Source of the DNA: Bathymodiolus brooksi
Taxonomy: Eukaryota > Mollusca > Bivalvia > Mytilida > Modiolidae
Direction of reading: 5' to 3'
Assembly: GCA_963680875.1 (NCBI GenBank)
Contig: OY804588.1
Span: 76,904,829 to 76,968,828, forward strand
DNA length: 64,000 nt
In this document: one piece after another, positions 20,580 through 30,062 of the stretch
Position numbering within the stretch: position 1 is the stretch's first letter
Layout of the letters: every line of letters begins with the position of its first letter
Made by a program: the position numbers and the translations under genes
The notes under the pieces: model-generated
Told to the model about the DNA's origin: nothing
The model's database searches: none
The model's input: only the letters and a program-made list of their open reading frames with translations

Positions 20580-23500
20580 TTATGCGTTTTTCTGAGCATG
20601 AAATATTGCAGATCCCTTGTATGGTACATATGGGTCATCACAGAAACTGTCATCGTCATATACTTTAAACACCTTTAATCCTGCAGCTTCGATCGTATTG
20701 TGAACATCTTGTTTTTGCATTTCTAGACTTTTAAACACTTTATGACCGACGGCATACAATGAACTGTTGAAAATTCCCATTAGCACAAGCATACCTCCTG
20801 GTTTAAGTAGTGAAACTACATTTTGCAGTGCTTTTGCATACGATGGCACATCTTGACAAGCTGACTCGAGACACAGGCTAGTAGTTATGGCGTCTACCAT
20901 ATCAATTTTGAGAGCATGAAGGGGATTGGCTAAATTGACATCACATGGTACTATTTGTTTTATCTTATTTCTTAATTCAGTCTCTAATTTCGGCCAGTCA
21001 TCTCTGAAATAAGTAAAACATTAATATGCCGGTTAATTTTACGTACAATGGAACGATTCATAGATACAAGTGGACTATGAACAATTATATCAGATATATT
21101 ATGGCGGTCAGTTAAATAGGTGGAGGAATCACTGACCTTCTACAAGTCACTGTAACAAACTGTATCACATAAAGTATTTAAAGGTATATAGTGAGCGAGT
21201 GAGTGATTGTTGCTTAACGCGAACGCAGCAATTTTTCAACAATATCATGGCGAGAACAAGTTAATTTTCAATGAAATAATGACGAGGTCCGCTTTGTACT
21301 AGACCAACACGCCTATTTGGAATTTGTATAGTGCTAGCTCACTGAAACAACAGTGCACGAATATACATGTTGCCCCACTCGGACACATTATCGTGATTCC
21401 GATTCAACCAATCTTTTCTCTTTCTCCTTATTGCTGCGTGCTTAGCGGAGAAGCAAACAGTACCAGTTGCATAGTCTTTGACTTGACCCGATTGGGATTC
21501 GCGAACCCGAGGCGAGCCCACTAACCATGAAATAAATAAATAAATAAATAAATGTTACTACGTGATCTACATACTCATTTCCATCAAGTTTACTGTAGTG
21601 CTTGAAAAACTGTGTCCAGTCTGCGGCCTCTTTGTCTTTATTTAGCCACTTTGTTTGCGCTTCCAGATTGGCTGGTGTATAATCAGACAAGATAATTTCA
21701 TCGAACCATTTTGCTACTGGCATGACATTATGTATAGTAGGTCCACATCCCATATCCAAAAGACACTTCCCTTTAACAGTACCTAAATGGAAATAGTAAA
21801 TGGTTTTATGGTGTTTAACGCCACTTTCAACAATATTTCAGTTATGTCGTGACGGTCAGCTTTTTTGATTGAGGAAACCGGAGTACCCGGAGAAACCTGC
21901 CGCAAGTCATTGACAAACTTTATCAGATAATGTTGTACACCTCGCCCTGAGCGGGATTCGAACCAACAACATCAGAGGAAATAATAAGCGAAAATCATGA
22001 ACTGATAGGAAACGTTTGAGGATACAAAGGGGTAATCGGAAGTCGAAACCCAAAGAAGAACAGGATGATGCAAAGGGGTATTCGGAAGTCAAAAACCAAA
22101 GAAGAACAGGAGGATACAAAGGGGTAATCGGAAGTCGAAAACCAAAGAAGAACAGGAAGATACAAAGGGGTAATCGGAAGTCGAAAATCAAAGAAGAACA
22201 GGAGGATACAAAGGGGTAATCGGCAGTCGAAAACCAAAAAAACATGAGGATACAAAGGGGTAATCGGAAGTCGAAAATCAAAGAAGAACAGGAGGATACA
22301 AAGGGGTAATCGGAAGTCGAAAACCAAAGAAGAACATGAGGATACGATGGGGTAATCGGAAGTCGAAAATTAAAGAAGAACAGGAGGATACAAAGGGGTA
22401 ATCGGAAGTCGAACACCAAAGAAGAACAGGAGGATACAAAGGGGTAATCGGAAGTCGAAAACCAAAGAAGAACAGGAGGATACAAAGGGGTAATCGGAAG
22501 TCGAAAACCAAAGAAGAACAGGAGGATACAAAGGGGTAATCGGAAATCGAAAATCAAAGAAGAACCGACCAATGGCCAAAAGAACAAACAAAGAACTTCA
22601 AAACACTACACTTAAAATTAATCATTAAGCAACACGAACCCATTAAAAACGGGGATAACTCATGTGCTCCGGAAGGGTAGACAGGTCCTTTTTCTCTAGT
22701 GACACCCGTTATGTTGTTCGTCATGAACAGATAAACGTGAATCGAAAATAAAAAGTTGGCTAAACCTGCAGTTATAGCATTTTTTCTGATACCAAAAACA
22801 TTGAATTAAAACCTGTTTTCGTGCATACCATTCACATATTCTGGTCCACAAGTTACCAATTAAGTTCCCATGTTGAATAGTTTTATCACAATTAAGGTTC
22901 TCTTCCCTCAGGCTTAAGTGACCTTAGTCGATTTTGGCTATCCTGTTTATCCCCGTTGGTTTTATTGCTCCCAAATACTCTAAAATTATTTGGCTTTCCA
23001 ATCTTACGATTTTGAGCATATTCCAGAAACGTGTCGTGCGCACTATATTTGATATAGATGTTTGTATTACTTTACAGAGCACGGGAACGAAAATATGTAT
23101 ATATTTTTTCTATTCGTTTCGTCAGATATGGAATCTATAATCCTAGAATAAGGAATCACTTCTTTCGAATTATTAATCCGTGCATTCTGTTTACTAATCC
23201 GTTCTCTCTGTTAAATAATTGGCTCCCTTTGATTTGTGTAAACCGTCCCCACTGAGTAATCAGCTTAGAAATCCGTTCTCTTAAACTAACATTCTGTTCC
23301 TTCACTTTACTTATCCGTTTCCATGCTTTACTATTCTGTTCTCCATTTCATTAATTTATTCCCGTGGATTTTGAGCAGGCTATTCGATATAACTTGGTTT
23401 GGGACAGTTTTCTCTTAATAAAATACATATTGACTGTTAGGTAAACGTTTCACAATTGTATACCAAACAAAGCATGAATGATAAAATTGTGATCATCTGC

Positions 23501-26500
23501 TTAGTTGGGGGAAATTGTGCTTAACGGCACTTTCAAAACTCTTTTAGTTATATCGCGTCGGTCAGTTTTATTGTTGGAGGAAACGGAGTATCCGGAGAAT
23601 ACCACAGACCTGTCGCAAGTCACTGACAAACGTTATCACATAATGTTGTATCGAGTACACCAGTCCATGAGCCGGATTCGAGCTCACAACATTAGTGGTG
23701 AGAAGCACTGATCAGGTAGTTGTAAATCACACAATCATACGAATATGATACGATCACGACCATAACGGCTCCTGCTTATTTGGAATTTTCGGTTCCGTTT
23801 GTTTAACATATATGAGAATAATATACAAAAGGCTTTTTTCGAACTACAAATGTTACATTTATAGCTATTGTTATTATATTTGATTGATTTGATTTATTGT
23901 GTTTTACGCCACTTTCAGCAATATTTCAGCTATAGCATGGCGATCAGTTTTAATGGTGGAAGAAGTCGGAGTACCAGGAGAGAACAATAGACCATGTGTA
24001 TGCAACTGGTAAGCGTCATCACGTTGCGGCTGTGAGTCGAATGCACCTTTTTTGTAATTTACAAAGCTGGTCGCGAACTCACGCCGTATTGGTTAAAAGC
24101 TTGTATGAGGTGTTAGATAATCCAACTACCTAACTCATTGAGCCACCCGGCCCCTTTATTGTTATAATAGATTTGGATTATGGTTATGGTGTTTAACGCC
24201 ACTTCAGTCTTATCGTGGCTGTCAGCTTTATTGGTGGAGGAAACCGGAGGACCTGGATAAATCCTGTTGGATGAAATGCTTAACATTGGCATTAAAATGT
24301 GAGACATATATATATATATAATGATCATCCAGGAAACCCCATTTAAGATGTAGGAATTGCATGTGCACCGGTTAGTGACCTACGGGCGGTTATTTTATGG
24401 CGTTTTAACGCCACTTTCACCCAATATTTCAGTTTTATCGTGGCGGTCAGTTTTACGGAAGGATCGGAGGAGGGGCGGCTGGGGGTGACATGAGGATAAT
24501 ATATTATAGTCTATTTAGGTCCTATCTAGTTTAAATTAGACGTGTGTTGACTTGATTTTTTTTAAATTCAATTATTTATCTTTTTTTCCGATCCATTGAA
24601 GCCAAACAAAAATTAAAATAAGATCCAACAAATATCTCGTTTTCATTAGATTGGATTAGTTGATGTCGTTATTTTGCGCGTATGCTTCACTTGACACTTG
24701 CTACTCCACTGCACATTATCACATGTTTTTGTATGACTCTACTTGAACAAATTATATATTGCCATGTTGACACAGTTATATTTTAAGATATTTGAAATAA
24801 AATAGTGTATTACCAGCTGGTGACATACCTTTTACTTAATGATAGGAAAGTCGTGTCAAATTGCCCTTTTTTATTTACAGTTGTTGTTAACAAAATATAT
24901 TTTATTTCCCATAATGTATCATATAGTGAATCGAAATATGTCACTGCATCAAATTCAATAAAATTTTGAAATGTTGGGAGATATGTGTTGTCACCCTACA
25001 CTTTTTTGGCAATTATTAGAGAAAAAGCTGAGCTTCGAGCATTGAAGCAAACAAAATTATTATCAAGTTAAATAAGAGGTATAAGGGTTTCCTTCCTAGG
25101 AATCAAGATGAACTTCTTTTTTATGGTTGACAGTTTTGAAAACATGTCCCCCACTGTTCCGTCCGATCAGAATCTTGAATTACCCCTCCCCCTCCACAGA
25201 CACACACACTTTACGATCCTCTTCTAAAATTGTCCTCCCTCCCCGCCGCACATTCCTGTCCGCCGGTCTTCTCCTACCCCCCCCCCTACCCCCAATACAC
25301 ACAAACACACACACACTTCCTCTCCACTACCACGCCGCTGTCCTTATTCTACTCATTTAAAGCCGCGTCTTTTCTTAATTTTTTTTAACCCGGGAGTGAA
25401 CTCAGACACTCCGCATGTTTCTCTTATAGGGTGAATCACATTTCATCGTCTCATCAAATAATAACTTGTTCTCGCAATCATATGGCTGGATAATTGCTCA
25501 TGTGGCACTAAACAGCAATAGCTCACTCACTCTTATCATTAGAAGTTCAATTGTCTGTGTTTAATGCCATTGTGGTTTTCGAGGAGACGAAATCTAAAAC
25601 ATTTACACATAGGGGTTGTACATTTTAACAACGTCCTTTGGAATTTGAAGATAGCAAAGGAGTAATCAGAATCCGTAAATCGAAGAAGGACAGACAACAA
25701 AATGGCCAAATGAAAAAGTACTAAAGGACAAACAATAATCTACAAAACATATATACATAAAACTAAAGATCGAGTATCACGAACCCCCCTAAAATCTGGG
25801 AGTGAACCCCGGTGCTCCGGAAGGGTAGCAGTTCCTTCTCCACTAGTGGCAACCGTCGTGTTAATCTAGTTACAAACCCGGTGATAAGTCATGAATGAGG
25901 AAAGGACCGGGAAGTGTTTACGACAAATGGGACATATCCGTGGTCATTTGTGACACCAATATTCCATAACGGTTATGGTGGCGACCGTAAGACTTTCGAC
26001 GTGATGCCTTAAACTTAACCAAGAGGAACCCTTGGTTCAGTAGTTTCCTTGTTAGCAGCAACCCTCCATCAAGGAAATCCTGATAGAACCCACAAGCTCT
26101 GGATTATAGTATCAAATAAGAGATGTACATTGTATACTCTATATGATTTTCATATTTTAAAGTTTTTTGGAGTGTAAAGAATGATATTTGACTTATAATA
26201 TTCACATGCGCTTGTAGCACAGAATTACCACTCCCACCTCCATTTATTAACATTCTGTTTACATATGTATATTTATTTTCAATAAAATAAGAGTATATAA
26301 GGTCGACGCATACAATTTGCTGTTAAATTAAGATTGTATGAATATGGACACGAACAAGTTCAATTAAGGAAAAACAGATGAAATAATACAAAAATATTAT
26401 TGAAAATAGATATAAAACAGAAAGCTAAAAAAAGGGCCGGGTTGGTAATTCGAGCGCCTGTGGTAATAAGCATAAGAAGAATAATCAATTACCTGTTGAA

Positions 26501-26643
26501 TATATCGTGTGCTGTGCCTTCAGTGTGGCTGGAACAAACCAATGTCCCTCAATTTTACAGTAGTTGGTTTCTATATATACTTTAGAATCAAAGTTTGTCA
26601 CATAATCATTATACTTCGCCATTTCCTCAATTTTGGGATCCAT
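20580..26643 (-). CDS. NNMT/PNMT/INMT-family N-methyltransferase, copy A (three exons)
   Basis: A cytosolic-type SAM-dependent methyltransferase, predicted 260 aa (human NNMT 264). Exon 1 is 26643-26493 (ATG of MDPKIEEM; the upstream extension of this frame has no ATG and is stopped in copy B). Exon 2 is 21782-21575 and exon 3 is 21003-20580. Donors GTAATT and GTATGT and acceptors TTTAG and TTTCAG keep the phase exactly. The SAM-binding loop LLDMGCGPT is at residues 58-66, acidic Asp84 follows strand 2 (LSDY), the CDV motif is at 140-142, and ACQDVPSY and LLKPGG follow. The position I align to NNMT Asp197 is Gly196, so nicotinamide is not a safe substrate call; a small amine is plausible. There is no signal peptide or membrane span. 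Intron 1 is 4.7 kb and holds the minisatellite and SINEs; intron 2 holds a SINE. Confidence 0.88.
21225..21552 (-). repeat. tRNA-derived SINE in intron 2 (unit A)
   Basis: On the minus strand the tRNA-like head (A box TGGTTAGTGGGC, B box around GTTCGCGAATCCC) lies at about 21,530-21,480. The body contains GCTTCTCCGCTAAGCACGC and CATTGTGCTAGC-like segments. A (TAAA)n run at 21,534-21,552 adjoins the head. Equivalents: about 36,123-36,466 (B) and 51,578-51,921 (C). Confidence 0.75.
21806..21995 (-). repeat. 'gtttaacgccactttca' repeat, probably a SINE (unit A, intron 1)
   Basis: On the plus strand it reads GTGTTTAACGCCACTTTCAA, then a GGAGTACCCGGAGAA block, then GAGCGGGATTCGAACC. The reverse of the last block is a B-box-like GGTTCGAATCCCGC, so the tRNA-like end is at the high-coordinate side. 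Equivalents: 36,724-36,890 and 52,179-52,345. Confidence 0.7.
22017..22566. repeat. 46-bp minisatellite in intron 1 (unit A)
   Basis: About 12 tandem monomers of 46 bp built on GAGGATACAAAGGGGTAATC + GGAAGTCGAAAACCAAAGAA + GAACAG. Because 46 is not a multiple of three and the monomer lacks minus-strand stops, several overlapping frames of 70-230 codons stay open with repeated [19 protein letters not shown] peptides. These are not genes. The right flank continues into a dispersed repeat also seen at 25,646-25,828. Confidence 0.95.
22590..23510. other. Intron 1 non-coding sequence with degenerate short repeats
   Basis: From about 23,160 to 23,360 a loose array of TNNTCCGTTCTC/ATTCTGTTCT-like motifs recurs about every 20-25 bp. 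Near 23,379 lies CAGGCTATTCGATATAAC, a degraded relative of the palindromic block at 39,708-39,817. No gene is supported. Confidence 0.5.
23513..24460 (-). repeat. Cluster of 'gtttaacgccactttca' repeat fragments (unit A)
   Basis: At least four copies in the same orientation: about 23,513-23,710, 23,893-24,160, 24,184-24,270 and 24,398-24,460. Each starts with the TTTAACGCCACTT core and TTTATTGGTGGAGGAAACCGG-like continuation, in two cases reaching a B-box-like end. Equivalents: 38,520-39,460 (B) and 53,970-54,870 (C, first copy truncated). Confidence 0.7.
24461..25645. other. Intron 1 non-coding sequence
   Basis: AT-rich at first; then a C-rich/CA-rich stretch at about 25,180-25,340 with poly-C runs and (CA)n. 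The plus-strand frame over the pyrimidine-rich part (25,127-25,360) is low complexity and differs in length among units, so I do not call it a gene. Confidence 0.5.
25646..25828 (+). repeat. Dispersed repeat, plus copy (unit A)
   Basis: Starts GAAGATAGCAAAGGAGTAAT and ends GGTGCTCCGGAAGGGTAG. It is the single-copy relative of the minisatellite monomer and is inverted relative to 27,412-27,600; the two bracket exon 1. Equivalents: 41,413-41,595 and 56,776-56,957. Confidence 0.75.
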
Positions 26644-26799
26644 CTTTTCAAGAAAGGTGCCTGTGCTTAAGAATGGAATAAAAGTCACTTGTCCTTCAGA
26701 ATATAATAAAAGTCACTGGATTATTGCATCAGGTAACTTCTTAGAGATATCATATGTCCTTATTCGTTCTGCTCAAACGAACATAAAACATTTATCAAA

Positions 26800-26860
26800 T
26801 AAACAACAAACTCTCATATGGGAGGTGCCACTTGCAAGCATCAAGTGCAGAATTTTATTT
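26800..26860 (-). promoter_or_regulatory. Candidate E-box palindrome upstream of exon 1 (unit A)
   Basis: CACTTGCAAGCATCAAGTG forms two CANNTG-type half-sites as an inverted repeat, about 190 bp upstream of the methyltransferase ATG. Single in unit A; duplicated in units B (about 42,587-42,650) and C (about 58,037-58,100). Confidence 0.35.
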
Positions 26861-27411
26861 TGACATAAGAATGAATTAGTGACACGAGAATTGGATACAG
26901 TCCATCTAGATGCCAGTTCACATCAAAGCATCGTCAGGAGGATGAAAACATATGTAACGACAGAAAGTAAAAAAATATTTAAAAAAAAAATTGTTTTGTT
27001 TTGGGTTTTTTTTTGAGAGAAAAAAGTTGTGTGAACACTTGAATGGCTCGAATGATAAAAACCGCACACCTACACAAAAACTTTCAAATCTAACACACCC
27101 AACTTTCCCGTGCTTGTTTTAAACCAATCAAAACAACTTAACCACCTATAAATCTCAAACACGTGTAACTGTTTACAAACAAACCATAATCGATACTGTA
27201 TAACTTTGATAAATACATTGATTGACAGATTATTTGTCTTTAAAAGTTAATGTCTGCTCGTGACATAAAGGTACTCACGTAAATTTGTTGTACTTTGGTT
27301 ATCATGTGGAGGTCAGTTGGTTTTCTTGCCGTCAATTTTTTTTTATTATTTGACTTTGAGCGTACCTAATGAAGGTACAGAATGTCATTCCTGAATCGTG
27401 AGCACTCTGTT

Positions 27412-27600
27412 AACCCTTCCGGAGCACCTGAGTTCACCTCCCAGTTTTTAGTGTGGTTCGTGTTACTCGATCTTTAGTTTTATGTGTATGATTTGTAGAT
27501 CGTTGTTTGTCCTTTTGTCCGTTTTCTTTTGACCATTGTGTTGTCTGTTCTTCTTTGATTTACGGATTCTGATTACTCCTTTGGTATCTTCAAACTCTTC
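27412..27600 (-). repeat. Dispersed repeat, minus copy (unit A)
   Basis: Reverse-oriented copy of 25,646-25,828: AACCCTTCCGGAGCACC ... TTTGGTATCTTCAAACTCTTC. Equivalents: 58,652-58,841 in C and a truncated copy at 43,034-43,130 in B. Confidence 0.75.
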
Positions 27601-27844
27601 TTGATGTACATGTTTATATTGCAACTCGAATAATGTAGAATTCCCAGATACAACAAGGATACGATAGAAATCAGAACATAGTTCGATCGTACTCACCGAA
27701 TTCTCTTTTTAATTATCTTATTTATGTAGCCTAAGATTATCGAATGTGATATGCCATCTCTGTATACAGGGGAGTGGAATGATTAAGTGATTATTGTTTT
27801 TCACGCCAAATGAATTTGTTTTCCATTTTTCATTGCGAGAAAAA

Positions 27845-28135
27845 ACAAGACTACATTCGAGCAGATGACGATGATGTCCGCTTTGTACTAGCCCAACACA
27901 CTTAATCGTATTTGTATAGTGCTAGCTCACTGAAACAAATTTCCGCAGGAAGACACATCACTCCACTCGGACACATTATTCTGATTCCGAGCAGATCAGT
28001 CTTTCTTCTTGCTTCTTATTGTTACGTGCTTAGCGGAGAAGCAGGAAATGCCAATGCAATAGTCTTTGGTTTCACCTGACCGGGACTCGAACACACGATC
28101 TACCGAACTCGAGGCAATCTTGCTAACCATTATAA
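27845..28135 (-). repeat. tRNA-derived SINE, second copy (unit A)
   Basis: Same family as 21,225-21,552. Minus-strand head near 28,130 with A box TGGTTAGCAAGAT and B box GTGTTCGAGTCCC. Equivalents: about 43,375-43,665 and 59,091-59,381. The open frames at 28,066-28,278 and equivalents are SINE-derived. Confidence 0.75.
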
Positions 28136-28602
28136 CACTGATGCAGTTGCAGGGCAATGCAAACCCAGTGGTAATGGTCTACTTGATTTCTTACTATATG
28201 TCTAACATCACTAACATGAGTGGGCGTCCTGACACCTATAGTGTTGTGGATTTTCAGACATCTACCCACGACCGGTGATTAAATCTGGCTGGATTATTCA
28301 CGTTATAGCAAATTAAATAGTCTAGACTGACTTGATATATATTAATGATTATGAAAAAAATTCCACTGTAAATAAGGAACATATTGAGTTTTAACAGGTT
28401 GCCAGGATATTTGTAAATTTATCACTCGCTTCCGCTCGGGGTAAAATACAAATATCATGTTAACCCATGTTAAAAGTCTCAGCAAATTATAATATCTTAT
28501 TTTTAAATTATATGAAATTTAGAATTTTGATATATTTTTTTATTGACACACTTGACAATGTATATATACATAGTGCATGTAAATTAATTAATTCTACTAC
28601 TA

Positions 28603-28782
28603 ACGTTGTGAGTTCGAATCCCGCTCAGACGAGGTGTACTCGATACAACATTATATGATAAAGTATGCCAGTGACTTGTGGCAGGTCAGTGGTTTTCGCC
28701 GGGTACTCCACCAATAAAACTGATCGCCACGATATAACAGAAATATTGTTGAAAGTGTCATTAAACGCCCTAATCCGTGACA
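28603..28782 (+). repeat. 'gtttaacgccactttca' repeat, plus orientation (unit A end)
   Basis: Begins with a B-box-like GTTCGAATCCCGCTCAGACG and ends at GAAAGTGTCATTAAACGCCC, the reverse of the cluster copies. Equivalents: about 44,135-44,311 and 59,849-60,025. It directly abuts the hairpin array that precedes the next RT element. Confidence 0.7.
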
Positions 28783-28785
28783 ATC

Positions 28786-28957
28786 CCTACAAGAGTTATC
28801 GTTCTTTTCTCCCACATGCAGTGAGAGTAAGGAACGATAACTCTGGTTGAGATTGAGGGGCAATATTTACCAGAGTTATTGTTCCTTTCTCCCACATGAC
28901 GTGAACGTAAGGAACAATAACTCTGATAGAGATTGAGGGGCGATATGTACCAGATAA
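28786..28957. repeat. Hairpin array 5' of RT copy B
   Basis: Two ~80-bp monomers plus the start of a third (28,787, 28,869, 28,949). Each has long complementary arms around a CCCACATG-containing loop, separated by GAGATTGAGGGGCRATAT. In the second, the arms read TTATTGTTCC and GGAACAATAA where other monomers have TTATCGTTCC and GGAACGATAA: a paired change. The array restarts at 44,317 and 60,031 (three full monomers there). Confidence 0.85.
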
Positions 28958-29002
28958 CAACCCATCTGGACATGTAATCACTGGTGATCTGAATGTCATT
29001 CA

Positions 29003-30062
29003 ACATGAGAGTCTCCGAAAGGTGATTTCTCATGGTCCTAAATTCAGAGAACCTCAACACATCAATTGGAAACATAATTTCAACATAATTATGGATGCTG
29101 TTGAAGATTATGACAGAAGGTGGATAAAGAGAAAAGTAGACCAAGATCCTGAGTTAGAGTTCTTGCCAGACTGGGTTAGAACAATCAGGTCTCTAGTACA
29201 AGGTCGATTCGCAAACTCACAAATTGTGTTAATAATCGACCTAAGTCTGTATATAAAGATCAAGAAGCTGTTAAGTGTCTTTCCTCTCTTCATGACAAAT
29301 ATGTTATCGTTCCTGCGGACAAGGCTTCCAACAATATCGTGTTTGTATGTAAATCATATAACTACGAATGCCTAATTAAGGAACACCTGTGGTAATACCA
29401 CATGCAAACCAACTTCGTTCGACAAAGATGAAATTCTAGTTAACCACAGATCCTATATGACCTCTGTAAGCATTCCCTCTGGTAAAGAGTCTGAGGATTT
29501 ACCCTATTTGTATTGGATACCTAAACTACATAAGACATCATACAAAGAAAGGTGCATAGCGGGATCATCAACTTCTTCCTCGAAAGAATTGTCTATTCAC
29601 CTGACAAAGAATCTGTCTGCAATAAAAGAGGGACAACAGAAATATTGTGAATAAGGGTAATCACAAAATTATCGAACTCCGAACAATCTTACAAAAGGAA
29701 AGTCAAACTCATAAGTATATAAACAAAAAAAATCAGTCAACAACCGGAAAACTGTGAAAACCGTAATGACCCTGACTTGGCACTGGCATTTCTGAAGAAA
29801 TAGTGGGTTGAATCAGATTTTAAAGCGGAGTTTCTTCAAAATCTTGTAAAAGATAATAAGATTCATGATGCTAGAGCCTCTAATTTCACATACAGGTATA
29901 TTGTTGACGTTTTATATATCAATAATTCTAGATTTGCATAATATCTTCCATTGATATATCCTCCAGAGCTGGAAATTAAAGAGACCACAGATGCAGCTAC
30001 GTCCGCATCATTTTTGGACTTATACCTCGAATTTGACGACAGTGGTCAATTTAGTACCAAAA
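29003..30062 (+). pseudogene. RT element copy B, 5' part
   Basis: Encodes the N-terminal and fingers region in broken frames (29,022-29,375; 29,457-29,654). The palm region around motifs A and B is absent: at about 29,655-29,825 it is replaced by an inverted fragment of the element's own 3' region. Coding sequence resumes near 29,828; the catalytic box reads YIVDVL where copy A has YIDDVL. A 2.95-kb insertion at 30,063 interrupts the thumb region. Confidence 0.75.

Larger units (their letters stand above)
16799..28948. repeat. Segmental duplication unit A (about 12.1 kb)
   Basis: First of four head-to-tail units. Order: RT element, hairpin pair, TA-MITE, TTAA-MITE, methyltransferase exons 3 and 2 with a SINE between, minisatellite, SINE-fragment cluster, exon 1 between inverted dispersed repeats, SINE, second SINE, hairpin array. 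Relative to B and C it lacks the 2.95-kb insertion in the RT element, ~775 bp corresponding to 39,666-40,440, and one promoter-proximal 29-36-bp duplication. Its RT copy is more complete. It is the most divergent unit. Confidence 0.9.

Noticed and set aside
22017..22566. CRISPR-like regular repeats
   Set aside because: Monomers are adjacent with no unique spacers, and the context is an animal intron.
22017..22591. Several overlapping open frames of 70-235 codons rich in Phe, Leu and Ser (also at 36,820-37,596 and 52,274-53,049)
   Set aside because: They arise from a 46-bp minisatellite whose monomer lacks stops; all frames repeat the same peptides, and the region is intronic.
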